Below are positions 44,856-58,160 of a stretch of 64,000 bases of DNA, piece by piece (positions within the stretch are counted from its first letter, which is position 1; every line of letters begins with the position of its first letter). Position numbers and translations under genes: made by a program. Below the pieces are notes generated by a model. The model ran no database searches. It saw nothing but the letters and a program-made list of their open reading frames with translations, and was not told the DNA's origin. Source of the stretch: Glycine soja (Eukaryota; Streptophyta; Magnoliopsida; Fabales; Fabaceae); assembly GCF_004193775.1 (NCBI RefSeq), contig NC_041011.1:13448968-13512967 (forward strand), written 5' to 3'.

Positions 44856-46300
44856 AAATCACAAAACCTATCCAAACCAAAACAAAACAAATCAATTCAA
44901 ACCCCATATTATTTTTGTGTTTAGTTCGGATAACTTTTTGTCTAAAAATCAAAGCAAATTGCACCACAAACACCCATGAAGGAGAGGGGACCAAAAGAAA
45001 AAGTTAGTACTAATATTTCAAAGATTTTTTTTTATTAAGATTTATTTTGATGCAAAGACTAAGAGGTTTCACCCAATTCACCATTTCAGTTTCTCCTTCT
45101 CCACTTCTGGTTTTTCTCAACCTCGAATTTCAATTTTCAAGGTTCCAACTTATATTGAGCATTCAATTTCCATTGAGTTATTCAATTTATATTTATTGAT
45201 AAGAAGAAAGTATTGAAGTACAAGTGTGACATTAGATTTACTTATATGATATGCTGTTCACTTATGTGGTTGTTTTGAGACCCATTGATATAAATTTCAC
45301 TGACATTTAACTCTTTGATCTCTCAATAAAAAATTGCAACAAAATATAAATATATGTGTATAACCTTTGGCCCAAACTCATTTCCTTTTCCTCCCAATTT
45401 GTAGGTGCATTAATTTAATGGTTATCACATACTCACATTGATATGATAGACTTGGGATAATTGTTTAATTAGGCAAAGATGAGTCATATATAACAAAAAC
45501 ACAATACAAGGGCATGTGAGATATATGCTATAGCCTCTATGCAATGCACGTTATAAGACAAGATTAGAAGTTGGATTTTACTTATTATAATCAAACAATG
45601 ACATGTTAAACTATTAATTTTTTAATAGTATATGTTGCTCGATGGTGGTAAAGATATTATTGTAAACCATTTTTCTAACTTGCTCGGTCACACTAAAGAT
45701 CACATAAGTATTATTTTATCTATCCCATAATAATAATAATCATGTAAGAAACAAATTATCTCAAAATATAAATATATGTGTGGCATTATGTATTATTCAC
45801 TTATTATAATAATATATATTATTTTTAAAGAAATTACATGCTTATTTTCATTGAAATAAATATTTATATATAAGGCACTCTTTATTATTTTGTCTTAGGT
45901 CCATAAAACACAAGGATTGATCCTACAACACCTATAAGTGTTCATGATCATACGATCAAAATTATTTTTAGTTCTTTCATAACTTTTTTATTTATTTAAA
46001 CTAATTAACTAAACTGATGAATCCTACCGACAACTTGGTCATTTTAATTATATATAATTTTTTAATATTGTAGGGATATATTGTTTATGGCAAAAGGAAC
46101 AAATATAAATTAACTTAAATTTAAATTTCTTTACCCTCTTTTTATTATGAATTATGAGCATATAAAAAAATGTAAAGTATTCTAAAATAACTTATATTTT
46201 ACTCCAAGTTTTTTTAAGAGTTCAATAAATCAAAATAAGTTTAATATAGAAACTTATATTTTAGTCTAAACATTTAGCCGAAAAATGTAACGAAAGAATA
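44856..46300. other. AT-rich intergenic stretch
   Basis: No gene, inverted repeat or RNA could be supported. Confidence 0.55.
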
Positions 46301-46305
46301 AAAAA

Positions 46306-46462
46306 TATACGAGCATAATTGTTCAATTAATTTTTATCTGTTGCAACTCTACTTCTAAGCACTATAAAAGAATTATTGTTATTATATGAGCATAATTGTT
46401 CAATTAATTTTTATCTGTTGCAACTCTACTTCTAATCACCATAAAAGGATTATTGTTATTAT
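46306..46462 (+). repeat. Two-copy tandem duplication of ~78 bp
   Basis: GAGCATAATTGTTCAATTAA...CTACTTCTAA...TTATTGTTATT occurs twice head to tail (about 46309-46385 and 46387-46463). Only a few substitutions separate the copies, so the duplication is fairly recent. Confidence 0.85.
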
Positions 46463-46469
46463 AAAATTG

Positions 46470-47320
46470 GATTTATTTCAAAACAAATGGGCTAAAAATA
46501 TAAGGTGGCATTAAATATCAAACCATTATGTAATACTGGCATGATAATTATTAATTATTATCTTATAAAAAATTAACTTTTTAAAAATATTGCAAGGATA
46601 AAAAAATTAATTTTTTATAATTGTTGGTGTGAAATTTCCTTAGCCGAGTTAACGACAAAGTACAAAACATTGATTTGCTTTAGGCGATTGACACAAGGAA
46701 GGAATTTTGTTCCTTGGTTGGATTTCTAGTCCACTCCTATGAGTTTTGTAGCAATCAATGAATTGAAGTTTCTAAATTAAACCACTCTTATGTAGAAATT
46801 GCGGTAAAGGAAGCGATAAAGAGCTAAAAGCAATAAAGGAATTTCAAAAAAATAGGCAAAAAGGAAAATAAGCGAGATAATGCAAATAATAGGTAAAAAA
46901 ATGATTGGATTTTGTATATTGATGTTTGTGTCATTGTTACAATGTGATAGACCTTATTGATGATGATCGTCTAACGGTTACATTAGCCTAGCTGAAACAC
47001 TATTGAAAAATCCCTAAAATCTAGGAGATCATGATTATTATCCCTTCAATCGCTCCATTGTCCATCCAGTTGCATTACATGTTCTCTAAATCAACTTATG
47101 CACTATTTAAAGTGTTTCTTCTCAGTCGCTCTACCATTTTATTCCAAATTAATCATGTTAGCTGCTTCAATCGGCTTCCTTATACTCGTCCTAGCCAATC
47201 ACCAATTGTTGCTCCAATGGCTAACTTTTTAGGTATTAACAATAATATAATTGGATTTCTTAAATATAAATACAATCAATACTATCTTCCAAAATACTAA
47301 TTGTATGCAATAATTTAGGA
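46470..47320. other. Intergenic sequence of unknown origin
   Basis: From about 46625 the composition is less AT-rich (TTCCTTAGCCGAGTTAACGAC). This part may be transposon-derived, but I recognise no domain. The open frame at 47031-47300 has no recognisable features. Confidence 0.4.
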
Positions 47321-47322
47321 AT

Positions 47323-47558
47323 GAGAAATGCTAATGACACTCTCTCTAAGACTCTCACTCAGACTCTACATGATTGGTTAGAAATTATTGAAAATCATCC
47401 ATTTTGGTAAGTTTTATTTCTCATTTAATATAAATCAGGAGAGAAAATCATTAAATGAGAAGCAAAATCTACCAAAAATGGTGATTTTTAATAAATTTTA
47501 ACCAATCATGGTGAAAGTCTTAAAGAAAGAGTGTTAAAGAGTTCTGCTAGCATTTCTC
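47323..47558. mobile_element. MITE with long imperfect inverted repeats
   Basis: The left arm GAGAAATGCTAATGACACTC...CATGATTGGTTAGAAATTATTG...TTTTGGTAAGTTTT matches the reverse complement of the right arm ending AGAGTTCTGCTAGCATTTCTC. Arms are about 100 bp and the whole is about 236 bp. Flanking GAAT on both sides may be a short duplication. Confidence 0.78.
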
Positions 47559-47765
47559 TGAATGAGGAATCCATTTTTGTCATAACTATAGTACTTTCCT
47601 TTTATCTTTAATGGAAATATTTTAAGTCCTTAAATCTACAAAGATCAACAATTAAGATTTGATGTACACCTTTAAATTTACAAATAAATCCTATTCACTC
47701 TCTCTAAATAAAAGAAAAAGATAGTGAATATAATAAAATATAAAGAAAATAATAATAATAATTTA

Positions 47766-48560
47766 TCTATGAATCTTCTATATATAAATTTTTTAGGTTA
47801 GCAAAAATACAATTTTAGCATTTATTAAATGGTGACACATGTCATTTGGTGGAATAAGTCTTTAATCAAATCTTTTCTCAACATTTTCCCTCTTTTTCAG
47901 ATTTTGTTTTATTTTCTCTTTCTTTCCTTTTGTATTTCTATTTTTCTCTTTCTTTCATTTTTGTTTTATGTTTTTCTTTTTCTTTATATGTCTTCTCGTT
48001 CTTTCTTCTTCCTCTTTGTGTTTTTTTCTTTACCGTTTGTCAAAATCTAAAAAGGAAGAGAGAGAAAAGATTCAAACTTAATAAAAGACCAAAATATCCT
48101 ATCAGTTGACAATCCTATCAATTGGCACATATTAATTGATGGGATATTTTGGTATTTTATCAAATTTTCATTCAAATTTTGTCTCTTTCTTTTCAATCTT
48201 TTCTCTCTCTTCCTTTTTAGATTTTGCTTCCTTTTCTCTTTATTCTTTTTTATTTATGTTTTTCTCTTTCTTTCATTTTTGTTTTATATTTTTCCTTTCC
48301 TTTTTATGTCTTTTCTTTCTTTCTTCTTCCTTTTGTTTTTGCTTTAAAGTTTATTAAAATCTAAAAAAGAAGAGAGAGAAAAGTTAGAAAAGAAAGAGAG
48401 AGAAAATGTTGAGTGAACACTTAGTAAAACATCAAAATATCTCCCAAATTGACACGTGTTACCATTTTAGAAAGACTAAAATTATGTTTTTCTAGTCTTA
48501 AAAATTTATATATAGATAAGATATATAGAAGACTAGCCTAAACAATTTATATATAGAAAA
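47766..48560. mobile_element. Foldback element with duplicated pyrimidine-rich core
   Basis: The left end CTATATATAAATTTTTTAGG...ATTTTAGCATTTATTAAATGG is matched by the reverse complement of 48450-48525. Inside, two similar ~240-bp T/C-rich blocks lie in tandem (about 47870-48090 and 48165-48400). Each ends AAATCTAAAAA-GAAGAGAGAGAAAA and is followed or joined by CAATTGGCACATATTAATTG-like sequence. A further TATATATAG-rich copy of the end lies at about 48530-48560. Long open frames in the T-rich blocks are composition artefacts. Confidence 0.6.
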
Positions 48561-48659
48561 TATATAGATTTTAAGGCGTACATCACATCTTAAACGTTGG
48601 TCTCTATAGATCTAACGACTTAAAATATGTTAATTAAAGAATTAAAATTAAAAATAAAC

Positions 48660-48975
48660 TTGCACTTGATAATGCAAAATTCTTTTTCCAATACCTCTTT
48701 TTAGAACACACAAATGAAAATAGTAACTTTTAGGAAGATTTTGCACTTCTCGACCACCGTCAATGTCTTATTCTTTCCCGTACTTTTTTTGCTAGCCTAA
48801 GCAAGTTATATATAGATTTACAGGCATACATCAAATCTTAACAATGCACCTGATAATGCAAAATTCTTTTTTCATTATCATTTTTTTAGAAAACACAAAC
48901 AGAAAAAGTAATTTTTAGAGAGATTTTGCACTTTATGGCCACCATCTACATCTTATACTTCCCTAATTCAAGCTT
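48660..48975 (+). repeat. Tandem duplication of ~180 bp
   Basis: GATAATGCAAAATTCTTTTT...TTTTGCACTT..CGACCACCGTC at about 48667-48770 recurs at about 48850-48950 (TTTTGCACTTTATGGCCACCATC). Joined segments CTAGCCTAAGCAAGTTATATATAG repeat the end of the preceding foldback element. Confidence 0.65.
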
Positions 48976-48979
48976 CTCC

Positions 48980-50540
48980 CATTGTGACGATTATCAGCCT
49001 CAATTGAGTACGCTTTCCTTCAAAAACCAAGAGGCCAAAGAAACAACTTAAGATGATGATCTCCAAATTTGAAGGGTTGGGGGAGGAAAACCATCGAAGA
49101 GAGAAAACAAGGTAGATAGATATAAAATTTTCACATTGCATGATCATGTCAAAATTCAACAAGTGAGGATTCATTCCTCTTATTTGAAGGATTTTTTAAT
49201 ATTTGAAGGATTATGTCGTATAATTTTTAATTTTCAAGGATTAGTTTATGAAATTTTTTTATTTTGATTATTTAGGAAATAAAGTAATACTTTAAGGATG
49301 AAATTGGGAGTTTATTCATAGTAAATGGTAAATTTAATTTATTAAATATTTTATTTATTCTATCAAGTCGGTGAATATTCTGTACCAATATCATGATTAA
49401 TAAAAAATGATATGGTTACACATTAAATATAAATACATTTGCTAGCTAGATATTTGATACATTAATTGCTTAGGGAAGATTTACTTCTTTTGCTAAATCT
49501 AGCTATGCAAATATGCCTCTAAAAAAAGGCTATGCATATTTGAAAATTTTCAAATAATTAAAAAATATTTAATATGGATAATATTTTTCAAATTTAACAA
49601 ATATCTTAAACATTTATTCCTTTAAAAAATTCTACTTTTTTTCATACAAGTCTTGTGTGGCACTCTCCATTCATCTTATTCGAACATTGAAAGTGATTCA
49701 GCAAAAGGTATGGAAAAAATGTGACAAAGTAACAATGTATTCACTGTTGATTTAATTTAAAATACATCATTACCTTAACATACTAAAACTTAGTAATAAA
49801 TATAATCTTATTTGCTAACTTAAAACATCATGACACCTCTTCAAAAATAATATAAAATTTATTTGAACAATTGATTATAAAAATATATATTGTTTAGAAA
49901 ATAACATTTTCGAGTGCATTAGGATTTTTATTAGTTTTTAATTTTTTTTAATAGTTGAAAAGTTTGTTTGATTATATTAATAGCATTTAGTAAGAAAATG
50001 TTTTAGTAGCTTATGATAATTTTTAGTTGGGCAAAAGAATTTTCTTTTAAAAAATTCCTTAGATAAAAGATAAATATTTTAAATAAACTTCTTTAAATAA
50101 ATATTGAATTTCAACAACAAGCTACGATATTGATTATGATTTTTTTTTCTCAAGTGTTATATACAACATAAAAACTTATTTATAGTTATACTATCTTTAG
50201 GTCTTGAGTAATGTTGATTCTTCTTAAAAAATAATAAGAAAATAAGAAATTATTATTATTATTATTATATAAACAAAAATAAATAAAAATAAAATTCTTC
50301 TAAAATTAATTTTAAAAAATACCATTGAATGTATTTTCCTTTTGTGTTCTTTCTAAAATAAAAGAAGACACAAATACACAAAATAGTTATTAAAAATCTT
50401 GCACAATCAACTTCAAAGTATTTGCTTTAGATTGGATGCACTAAGAGTTTTGTAGGATTTAGTTTTCACCTTTCTCTATGCGTAAATCAACTCATGAATC
50501 TCATTTCTTCGTAGAATAGATTTTTTTTTCTTTATAATAA
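48980..50540. other. AT-rich intergenic stretch
   Basis: No coding sequence or structured repeat supported. A short ATT microsatellite lies near 50245-50268. Confidence 0.5.
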
Positions 50541-50542
50541 TT

Positions 50543-51600
50543 TTAATATCTTCTCAAATTAAATAAACGTTGTTGGTGCTTCAAAATGTTGAATATTTGG
50601 CTCCATTGCATGGAACCCATCGAACTTGACCCAAATGAATTAATACCAGCATTTCCTGCTCTTGTTGGATTTTCATTTCCCATCTCAAACATCGAAGTCT
50701 TCAGATTGAGTGTATTTCCTAAAGCACTTGCATGATCTTCAACTAGCATATTGCCAAAATTATACGACCAAAGAGGAAAACTAGCATCATTTTGGAAACT
50801 TAGGTCATTTTGAAATGCAAGATCCGACCATAGGTATTGATCATCATACATAAACTGGTTCTCGTCAACAATCCTATGTTGGTTTTGTAAAGTTGTTGTT
50901 GTCTCTTGTATCAAGGACTGCATTGTGCTAGAATAGTCCAGGTTTGGCAATGCACCACCAATTGCATTATTTTTCTCCACTCCAACTGAAGCTCTAGCAA
51001 AAGAACTAAAAAAGAATATATACATGCATGCCAAATTAATATGTAATAATTTTGGTATGTAGGTTTTGAAATATCAATCACTTCATCAGTTTTGGAATTG
51101 AAAAGCCAAATGACTATTAATGAGTGGTAATGGCTACTAAATGCATTATTAATGGTAGAATGCCTATATGTAGCATGTGTTTGGTCCCTGAGCCCACATC
51201 TTTCAATTTTCGTATGATACACCATCTACAAAGACAGAGTGAGAGTTTGAAAAAAAAAACCAAAATAAGACAATTGTTTCATGACAATGGCTAGAAGTAT
51301 ATTTTAATTTTTATTTCCGCATTTGTTAATAACATGTGTTTTATTTTGTAGTTTGTAATATTACAGGTTTGATATTTTAGCCTAACATAATACTCTAAAA
51401 ATTTAAGTTAGCAAATTAGTTCATAAGCAAAAAAAATCTTTTATCACTACTTTAATCCTCTAATGGTGACTAAAATTCTTTATAAGCTAATGTAATAACA
51501 AATATAACATGTGATTAAATTCAAGAAATCAGATAAAAAAGGGGAGCAGAAGAGAACATTATAATGTGCAAACCTGGAGATGTTGTTGTCATCATACCCA
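50543..51600 (-). CDS. Unrecognised protein, C-terminal exon(s)
   Basis: The minus strand from about 51000 to 50543 reads as ARASVGVEKNNAIGGALPNL...QETTTTLQNQHRIVDENQ...MYDDQYLWSDLAF and ends MGSMQWSQIFNILKHQQRLF before a stop. A splice acceptor (TTTTTTAG) lies near 51010. An exon-like segment at about 51640-51575 reads TIPGIARIIEQLGMMTTTSP, followed by a donor-like CCAG/GTTTGC. Composition is coding-like against AT-rich surroundings, with an internal FQNDLSFQNDASF duplication. The N, Q and aromatic content is like a plant transcription-factor C-terminus, but no domain is visible. The gene may be partial or dead, and the exon links are unproven. Confidence 0.35.
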
Positions 51601-51609
51601 ATTGTTCAA

Positions 51610-53744
51610 TTATTCTTGCTATGCCTGGAATAGTTAAAATTTAATGCATTCATGAATATTTTGTCAAGTTAGAATAACTAATAGCATTGTTTGAATAATT
51701 TATTCAAACTTTTATTTTTATTTTTGCCTTGTTAAATGAATATGGTAAATAAGCATGGAAGTATAATGGCATTTAGATAGATAATTTATTAGGTCATGTT
51801 TAAATAAACTTCTCAGCAAACACTATAGCAAAAGAAAATGAGAAAATTGATATATTAAACTTTGCATATGCTAAAATTAACTTATACATTTAACATTTGT
51901 AAGCTTTATTTATTTGACTTTTCTAAAAGCTAAAGTGCATAAATTGGTTTTAACTTATGTAAAAGTTCAATACATTTTACTTATTTATTTTATTTTCCCA
52001 TAAGTGTAATAGAAATGTTTAACCAAACATGACCTTTAGCGTATGCATTTGGTTTAATTTATCTCAATGAAATTAGTTACCTACTTTTTACTAGTCTCTC
52101 AGAAGGTCATTTGAATAAAACATTTTTTCCAAAGTTAATCTTAACCAAACATGTAGTAAATACTAGCACAAAAATTTATGCATATATATTAATATTAAGG
52201 AATTGTCTATTTTATAATTACAAGCATACCTTTTGATTGCAAGAATACATTCTTTTACACTCATATTTTGCATTTATCAGATTTCCTTGAAATAGCAACT
52301 CTCCTATGATTAATAGTATAATGGAGAGATGGAACTAGTTTAATTAACAATAATTGAATCAATAATATAAAGTACATGTTGTTAAACTAAAATTCATAAT
52401 TAAATTCAATATCCAACATGACATACTGGAAAATTTGTATATCCAAAATTGCCCCATATCTTTATGGAAATCAAATCATGAGCTCTTACTGCTTCTAGTT
52501 CATTTTTAAATCCACTCACCAACACTCACATGACAAAAAATTCCAACAGTAGAAACTATAACTACAATTAGAGCTTATAAATGATAAATTCAGGTGGTTT
52601 AAATGAGGAAATAAAGAAAATAGGACAAGAAAATAGAGGAGATAGAAATTAATTTTATCTTCACTTATTTTTGTTATATGATTGATCAAGATACAACAAG
52701 GACAAATGTGTGACTATGTATATGCATTAATAAATATATGTTGAGTTTTCTCTTAATATTCTAGATAGGATTAGCTAATTATATGACACGTTATTATCTT
52801 TTTAATTGCATATTACTTTTAATCAGGAGACATAAAAAATGACATATATATATTGATAACAACCATCAAATCGATTTAAAATAAATAAAACTAGGAAATT
52901 CTGCATTACAGGATTAACCTAGGTCGACTCAAAGATACAGTCTAATTTGGTTCCTACTTTAATTCACTTACAAACAACAAGAAGAATTTCAACGACTAGT
53001 TGGTAGGCACTGGATAAAAATGCGAAAGCATAGAACAAAAATGTGAAATCTAAACTGAAATAGAGTTTAGTCGTAGAACACGAACATATTGCACAAACAG
53101 GTTGTAAAATAGATTTGAAATCATCAATCCAATTTACCAAACCAATGCAAATGAATTATCACAGTTCCGCAAAGAATGATCATGTTGTGAGAGTTCAATC
53201 AATGTAATTAGAGTTGTTTCAATTGAATTAATCCATAAATTCATTGAGATCACAAATTAGGTTGGAATACCATTCAAACAATCTGTGATTAAAGTTGAAA
53301 TTAGGAAAGGAATCCATAAACTAATTTGTTTTCAATCCTAAGCATATTCATAATTATGAAAATCAAAAATAGGATTGAAGAAAAAGATGATCATTCACAC
53401 AGATTAGAAATACTAAACCAAAACTCAAATTCAGTCTTGCTTGGAGTGAATCCTTGGATTGATTAAGTGTTTAGCCTTCCATGATCATCACCAATGGAAA
53501 AGCCATGAAATTTGTGCAAGAAAAAAGGAAGAACAAAAGTGAAAAGAGGAAGAGGAATGAAGAACAATTGAGAGAAAAAGAGAAAATATTTTGATCCTCA
53601 AGCTTGCACAACAAGTAACTAAATCTAATTTTGTACAAAATGAAGTAAACAACCAACTAACTAACTAACTTCCACTAATATATACAGATACTACTACTCA
53701 GTAGGAAGGGATGAGCCTTGATTAGGCCCATCTTATCTACCTAA
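51610..53744. other. AT-rich intergenic stretch, possible LTR remnant at the end
   Basis: Mostly featureless. From about 52915 (CTAGGTCGACTCAAAGATAC) to 53740 the composition changes. The final part (CTAACTAACTAACTTCC, TGAGCCTTGATTAGGCCCATC) looks like a retroelement end. No coding sequence supported. Confidence 0.4.
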
Positions 53745-53753
53745 TTAAACTTA
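53745..53753. repeat. Candidate 9-bp target duplication of the Mutator-like element, left
   Basis: TTAAACTTA here and TTAAACTAA at 62000-62008 differ at one base. Nine bases is the usual length for Mutator-like insertions. Confidence 0.55.
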
Positions 53754-54538
53754 CAAGGCCTTTTCTTCCTACGCAGTGTGGATTTCTTCTACACCCAACA
53801 ATTTTATTAAATTTCCAACACTACCCTTGTTAAGTTCGTCTTCTTTGCATGTTGGTTTTATTTTTTTCTTCATTCACCAAGCTGAGCTTTTTCTTTCTGG
53901 CTGAGGTCCTAGTTGTTGTTGTGGGTGGTTTGATCAAGGTCACGGTGGTTGATGGTAGCACGTGGTTATCGTCGTGGTGGGTGTCGCTGTGCAACGGCAG
54001 AGGTGAGTTTTGTTTTTGTGTCTGTGAGTTGATCTTGTTGGTAATAAACATACGGATTGACAATCCATAATAAGCATATGAATTGACCATTCATAATGTT
54101 CATACGGATTGATAATCTGTATAACTTATAAAGATTATCAATCTGTATAACCTAAAAATATTTTTAAAAACTATAAAAAAATTATTTTTAATGTTTTTTC
54201 TTATAAATTTAGTTATATTTTTTATAATATGTTTAATTACTCATTTTCTCCCTATAGTTTCATAATTTTAGTCCTTTTTAGTTTAAAATTGGGTTTTTAG
54301 TCCTTATAATTTACATTTTAATTATTTTTAATCTTTATAGTTTGAAAGTGGTCTTTTTAATCTTACATTTTATATTTTGATTTCCTTTTAGTTCTTACCA
54401 TCAAAATATGATTAATATTATGAATTACAATTAACTACAAAAATATTAGCAAGTAATTCGTAAATAATTTATCGCAAGATAATTTGTAATAAAAAAAAGT
54501 TGATAATTTATAACTAATTTGTAGCACATATATGTACA

Positions 54539-54656
<118 letters not shown>

Positions 54657-54659
54657 AGC

Positions 54660-55101
54660 AAATATTAAAAGGTAATAAAAAAAGAGTTGATATTTTTTGT
54701 AGCAAGGATTGGATGAGCAATTAAACTTTTATAATATTTGTGTAAATATTATTACGTTAACTATTTTATGCAAGTAAAAACAATAACATTGTGTCATATA
54801 TTAGTTTATGCAAGTCTAAATTTTAATATATATGCTTATCAATTTCAATGTATTATATTATTAAATACAGTAAAAAAATAATAAAATTGTGTGATAGTAT
54901 ATGTTAAAAAACATATTTATTGAAATATCAACATACTTATGTAGTGTAGAAGACATAAATAAATTTAACATTGAAGTTTTTTTAAAATAAATAGATTTAT
55001 TTATAAATGATTAGAATTATGAATGGTGTCGTTAGTTTGTCATTGAATTTTTTGAATGTTTTGTTAAGATCGATGAATATCAATGGATATATGATAACAT
55101 A
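54660..55101. other. AT-rich leader between the left end and the transposase
   Basis: No coding sequence; presumably the promoter side of the transposase gene. Confidence 0.45.
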
Positions 55102-57860
55102 ATGTTTGAAGAAGTTAATATGAATGAAGAAAATGGAAAGGAACCTGGTGTGTTTGAAAATATTGATTGTTATGATGCATTCAATACTTATCAAGTATTG
55201 ATATGATTTTGTATTTTGTTAAAGTAAGTAAATGAATGTCCCTTGAAGACTAAACATGTATTATCCCTTTTGTAGGTGTTTGCTACTCGTTATGATTTTT
55301 TGCACTGGACTCGCCCTATTGCATATGATATTGGTTTTGTGGCAGTGATTATGAGGTCAGACAAAGATACTGGAAATAGAGGGCAGACCTCATATGTTTT
55401 AATTGGTTGTGAAAGGAGTGGACAATATAGGGCATATAAGAAAGATTTAGTACGAACAATTACTGGCAGTAGAAAATGTGGGTGTCCCTTTAAGCTGCGA
55501 GCGAAACCAGTGTTGGGAGGTGAAGGATAGATGGTGAAGGTAATATGTGGAAGTCATAATCATGCATTGACTAACTCATTAGTTGGACATTTATATGTTG
55601 GGCAACTAATTAAGGATGGGAAGATTATTTATTATTGGTGATATGACAAAGTCAATGGTCAAACCAAAAAATATTCTTCTAACATTGAAGGAGCACAATG
55701 CCAACAGTTCTACAACAATGAAGCAAGTATACTATGCAAGATATGCATACCGTTCTTCTACAAGAGACAATAATACTGAAATGCGACAACTAATGAAGCT
55801 TCTTGAACAAGATCAATATATTCATTGGCATAAATTGAAGGATGAAGATGTTGTACGTGATATATTTCGGAGTCATCCTAATGCAGTGAAATTAACCAAT
55901 GCCTGTAATTTGGTATTTCTCGTAAATAGTACCTATAAAACAAACATATACAGATTACCTTTACTTGACATTGTTGGTGTGACACTAACTGGGATGACAT
56001 TTTCAACCGCATTTGCCTATTTGGTGGGAGAACATATAAACAATGTTGTTTGGGCTCTGGAATGGTTTCGAGGTATTTTTCTAAGACGTGATGTAATCCC
56101 TCAAGTTATTGTTATTGACAAAGATGCAGCATTGATGAATGCAGTGAAAACTGTTTTATTTGAGTCAACCAACTTGTTGTGTCAGTTTCACATTGATAAG
56201 AATGTGAAGGCAAAATGTAAAACCCTTGTGGGTCAAAAAAATACATGGGATTATGTCATGGAAGCATGGGGGAGTCTGGTGGATTATCCTTCTGAGCAAG
56301 AGTTTGATGACTGTCTTATGAAGTTTGAAATTGCTTGCTCACCATGGCCAATGCTTGTTGACTATGTAAAGCAAACATGGTTGATTCCCCGTAAAGAAAG
56401 ATTTGTTAAAGCCTAGATGAATAAGGTGAGGCATCTAGGAAACACAACAAATAACAGGTATGAAAATTATAAATATATATATTGGTGTTAGGGTTTAGGA
56501 TTTAATGAATAAAAATAATTGTTTCTTTTCTTGTATGTGTTTTTCAAATGCAGGGTTGAGTCTGTACATTGGGCCTTAAAGAGACTACTACAAAATAGCC
56601 ATGGAGACCTATGTAGTGTTTGGGAAGCCATGATCATTGTGCAACACACTAAAATTAAGACATCTTTTGAGACAAGTACACATGTGGTTGGACATGTTTT
56701 TAAAGTTACCTTATACAAGAAACTACTTGGCACGGTATCAAGGCATGCGTTAAACCAGATTGCTGCTGAGTTTGAGTGTGTAAATTATGTTGGCATTAAT
56801 AGATCTCATTGTGGATGTATAATGAGAACTACTCATGGTCTTCCATATGCATGTGAGTTAGCTAGATATGTTGTTGGTAGCATACCACTTGACACAATCC
56901 ATATGTTTTGGTGGAGGCTAAGTTTTTCAAACCAAGGTTTATCTAAGCCTGAAGTCACCATAACCGAAGAGACAAAAGTCATATCCAAGCGGTTTGAAGA
57001 GCTTGATGTATGTGGCAAAGTGACTCTAAAGAGTAAACTTCGAGAAATTTCCTACTCTGATCTAAATTCTATGTGTGCTCCTCCAGAAAAGGTGAAAACA
57101 AAAGATGCACAAAAGAAACAGATGACCAAACATCAAAGATCAACGAATCATGATCCGTCTTATTGGGAGTATATGGATGTATTATATTTTGTGCAAAATA
57201 ACAATTCTTCAGTGAAACGGACTGCATCATCATCTGAACAATCAAAACCAAAAAGGATGTCCATGTTGGATCAATTTCATCGTGCAATTACTGCCTTACT
57301 AGGTATGGATGAAGATTCATGGTATTTGGTTCGTAATCATTTGCTGAAAGAACTTACAAAATGGTTTGATGAGTATATGAACCTACTTGGTGGCATAAAT
57401 AGATATGAAGAGTTAAAGCGGTCACTACTTTATGATGGATTATCCGTGGTATATAAGTTTTTTGTTACGTTTTCATGGATTAATTTTTTTGTAAATAATA
57501 CTAAATAAAATTGTTGCGTACAGGTTACCATGGATAAGTGGATGAATATAACCGGCATGGGTTATGTGATTGCATTAAGGTATAATGTTATCCTTGTTTC
57601 TCTTTGTCTCCAACAAAGCATGACATTTTTTCCTCTTAGAAGTCAACCACCGAGAGATTCTTCTGTACATCGTGTTATATTTATTGGTCATGTGTATTCC
57701 AATCATTTTTTCAGGTAAAATAATGATTGTCTTGTTTGTTAATTTTTTATTATAAAAAGTGTTGTGATCATTTGAATGTGTATATGCCTATATAGCAGGT
57801 ATGTCTAAGAGAAGGTTGTTCCTTGTCGCCAGCAGCTTTGTTATGGTCAACACATTGTCA
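55102..57860 (+). pseudogene. MULE transposase (FAR1 / MULE / SWIM) with OTU-like tail, broken
   Basis: A first exon (about 55102-55194, MFEEVNMNEENGKEPGVFEN) joins by GT-AG to VFATRYDFLHWTR at 55276, a FAR1-type zinc-binding start with CGCPFKLRAK. A TAG at 55528 and a frame change near 55620 break it. The MULE catalytic domain follows (LVFLVNSTYKTN, LPLLDIVGVTLTGMTFS, VIDKDAALMNAV, CQFHIDKNVKAKC). Another TAG lies at 56414, then the SWIM region from 56553 (HCGCIMRTTHGLPYACEL). The tail (57250-57720) resembles an OTU cysteine-protease fold: it runs MLDQFH directly into RAITALLGMDEDSW, lacking the DGNCGY catalytic block, while the His end (VIFIGHVYSNHF) remains. It should bind the terminal repeats and excise the element, but this copy is dead. 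Confidence 0.85.
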
Positions 57861-58160
57861 TTACAAGCAAAATAGTGGCCTACTCCTTATATTAGTAGAA
57901 TGTAGCAGTGTACCAATTTGATGAGGTTGACCACACACTTTGTAGATTTATGAGAAGATTGAACATTTTGTTATTGTTAGAGAAATGTTTGTAGCTTACA
58001 TACTTGTGAAAAAAAACATGGATAAGTCATGTAATGTGCTAATTAAGGTGTCTTTCAATGGACATTCATATAATTATTTCTTTTATGTACTCACCAACTG
58101 CACAAATATTCAGATTAGAAAAAAGGAAGCTTTATCAAACATAAAAGGAAGAAATAATTA

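Noticed and set aside
47829..48357. Phe/Leu/Ser-rich membrane-like proteins
   Set aside because: T/C-rich duplicated blocks inside a foldback element; no conserved motif and composition explains the hydrophobicity.
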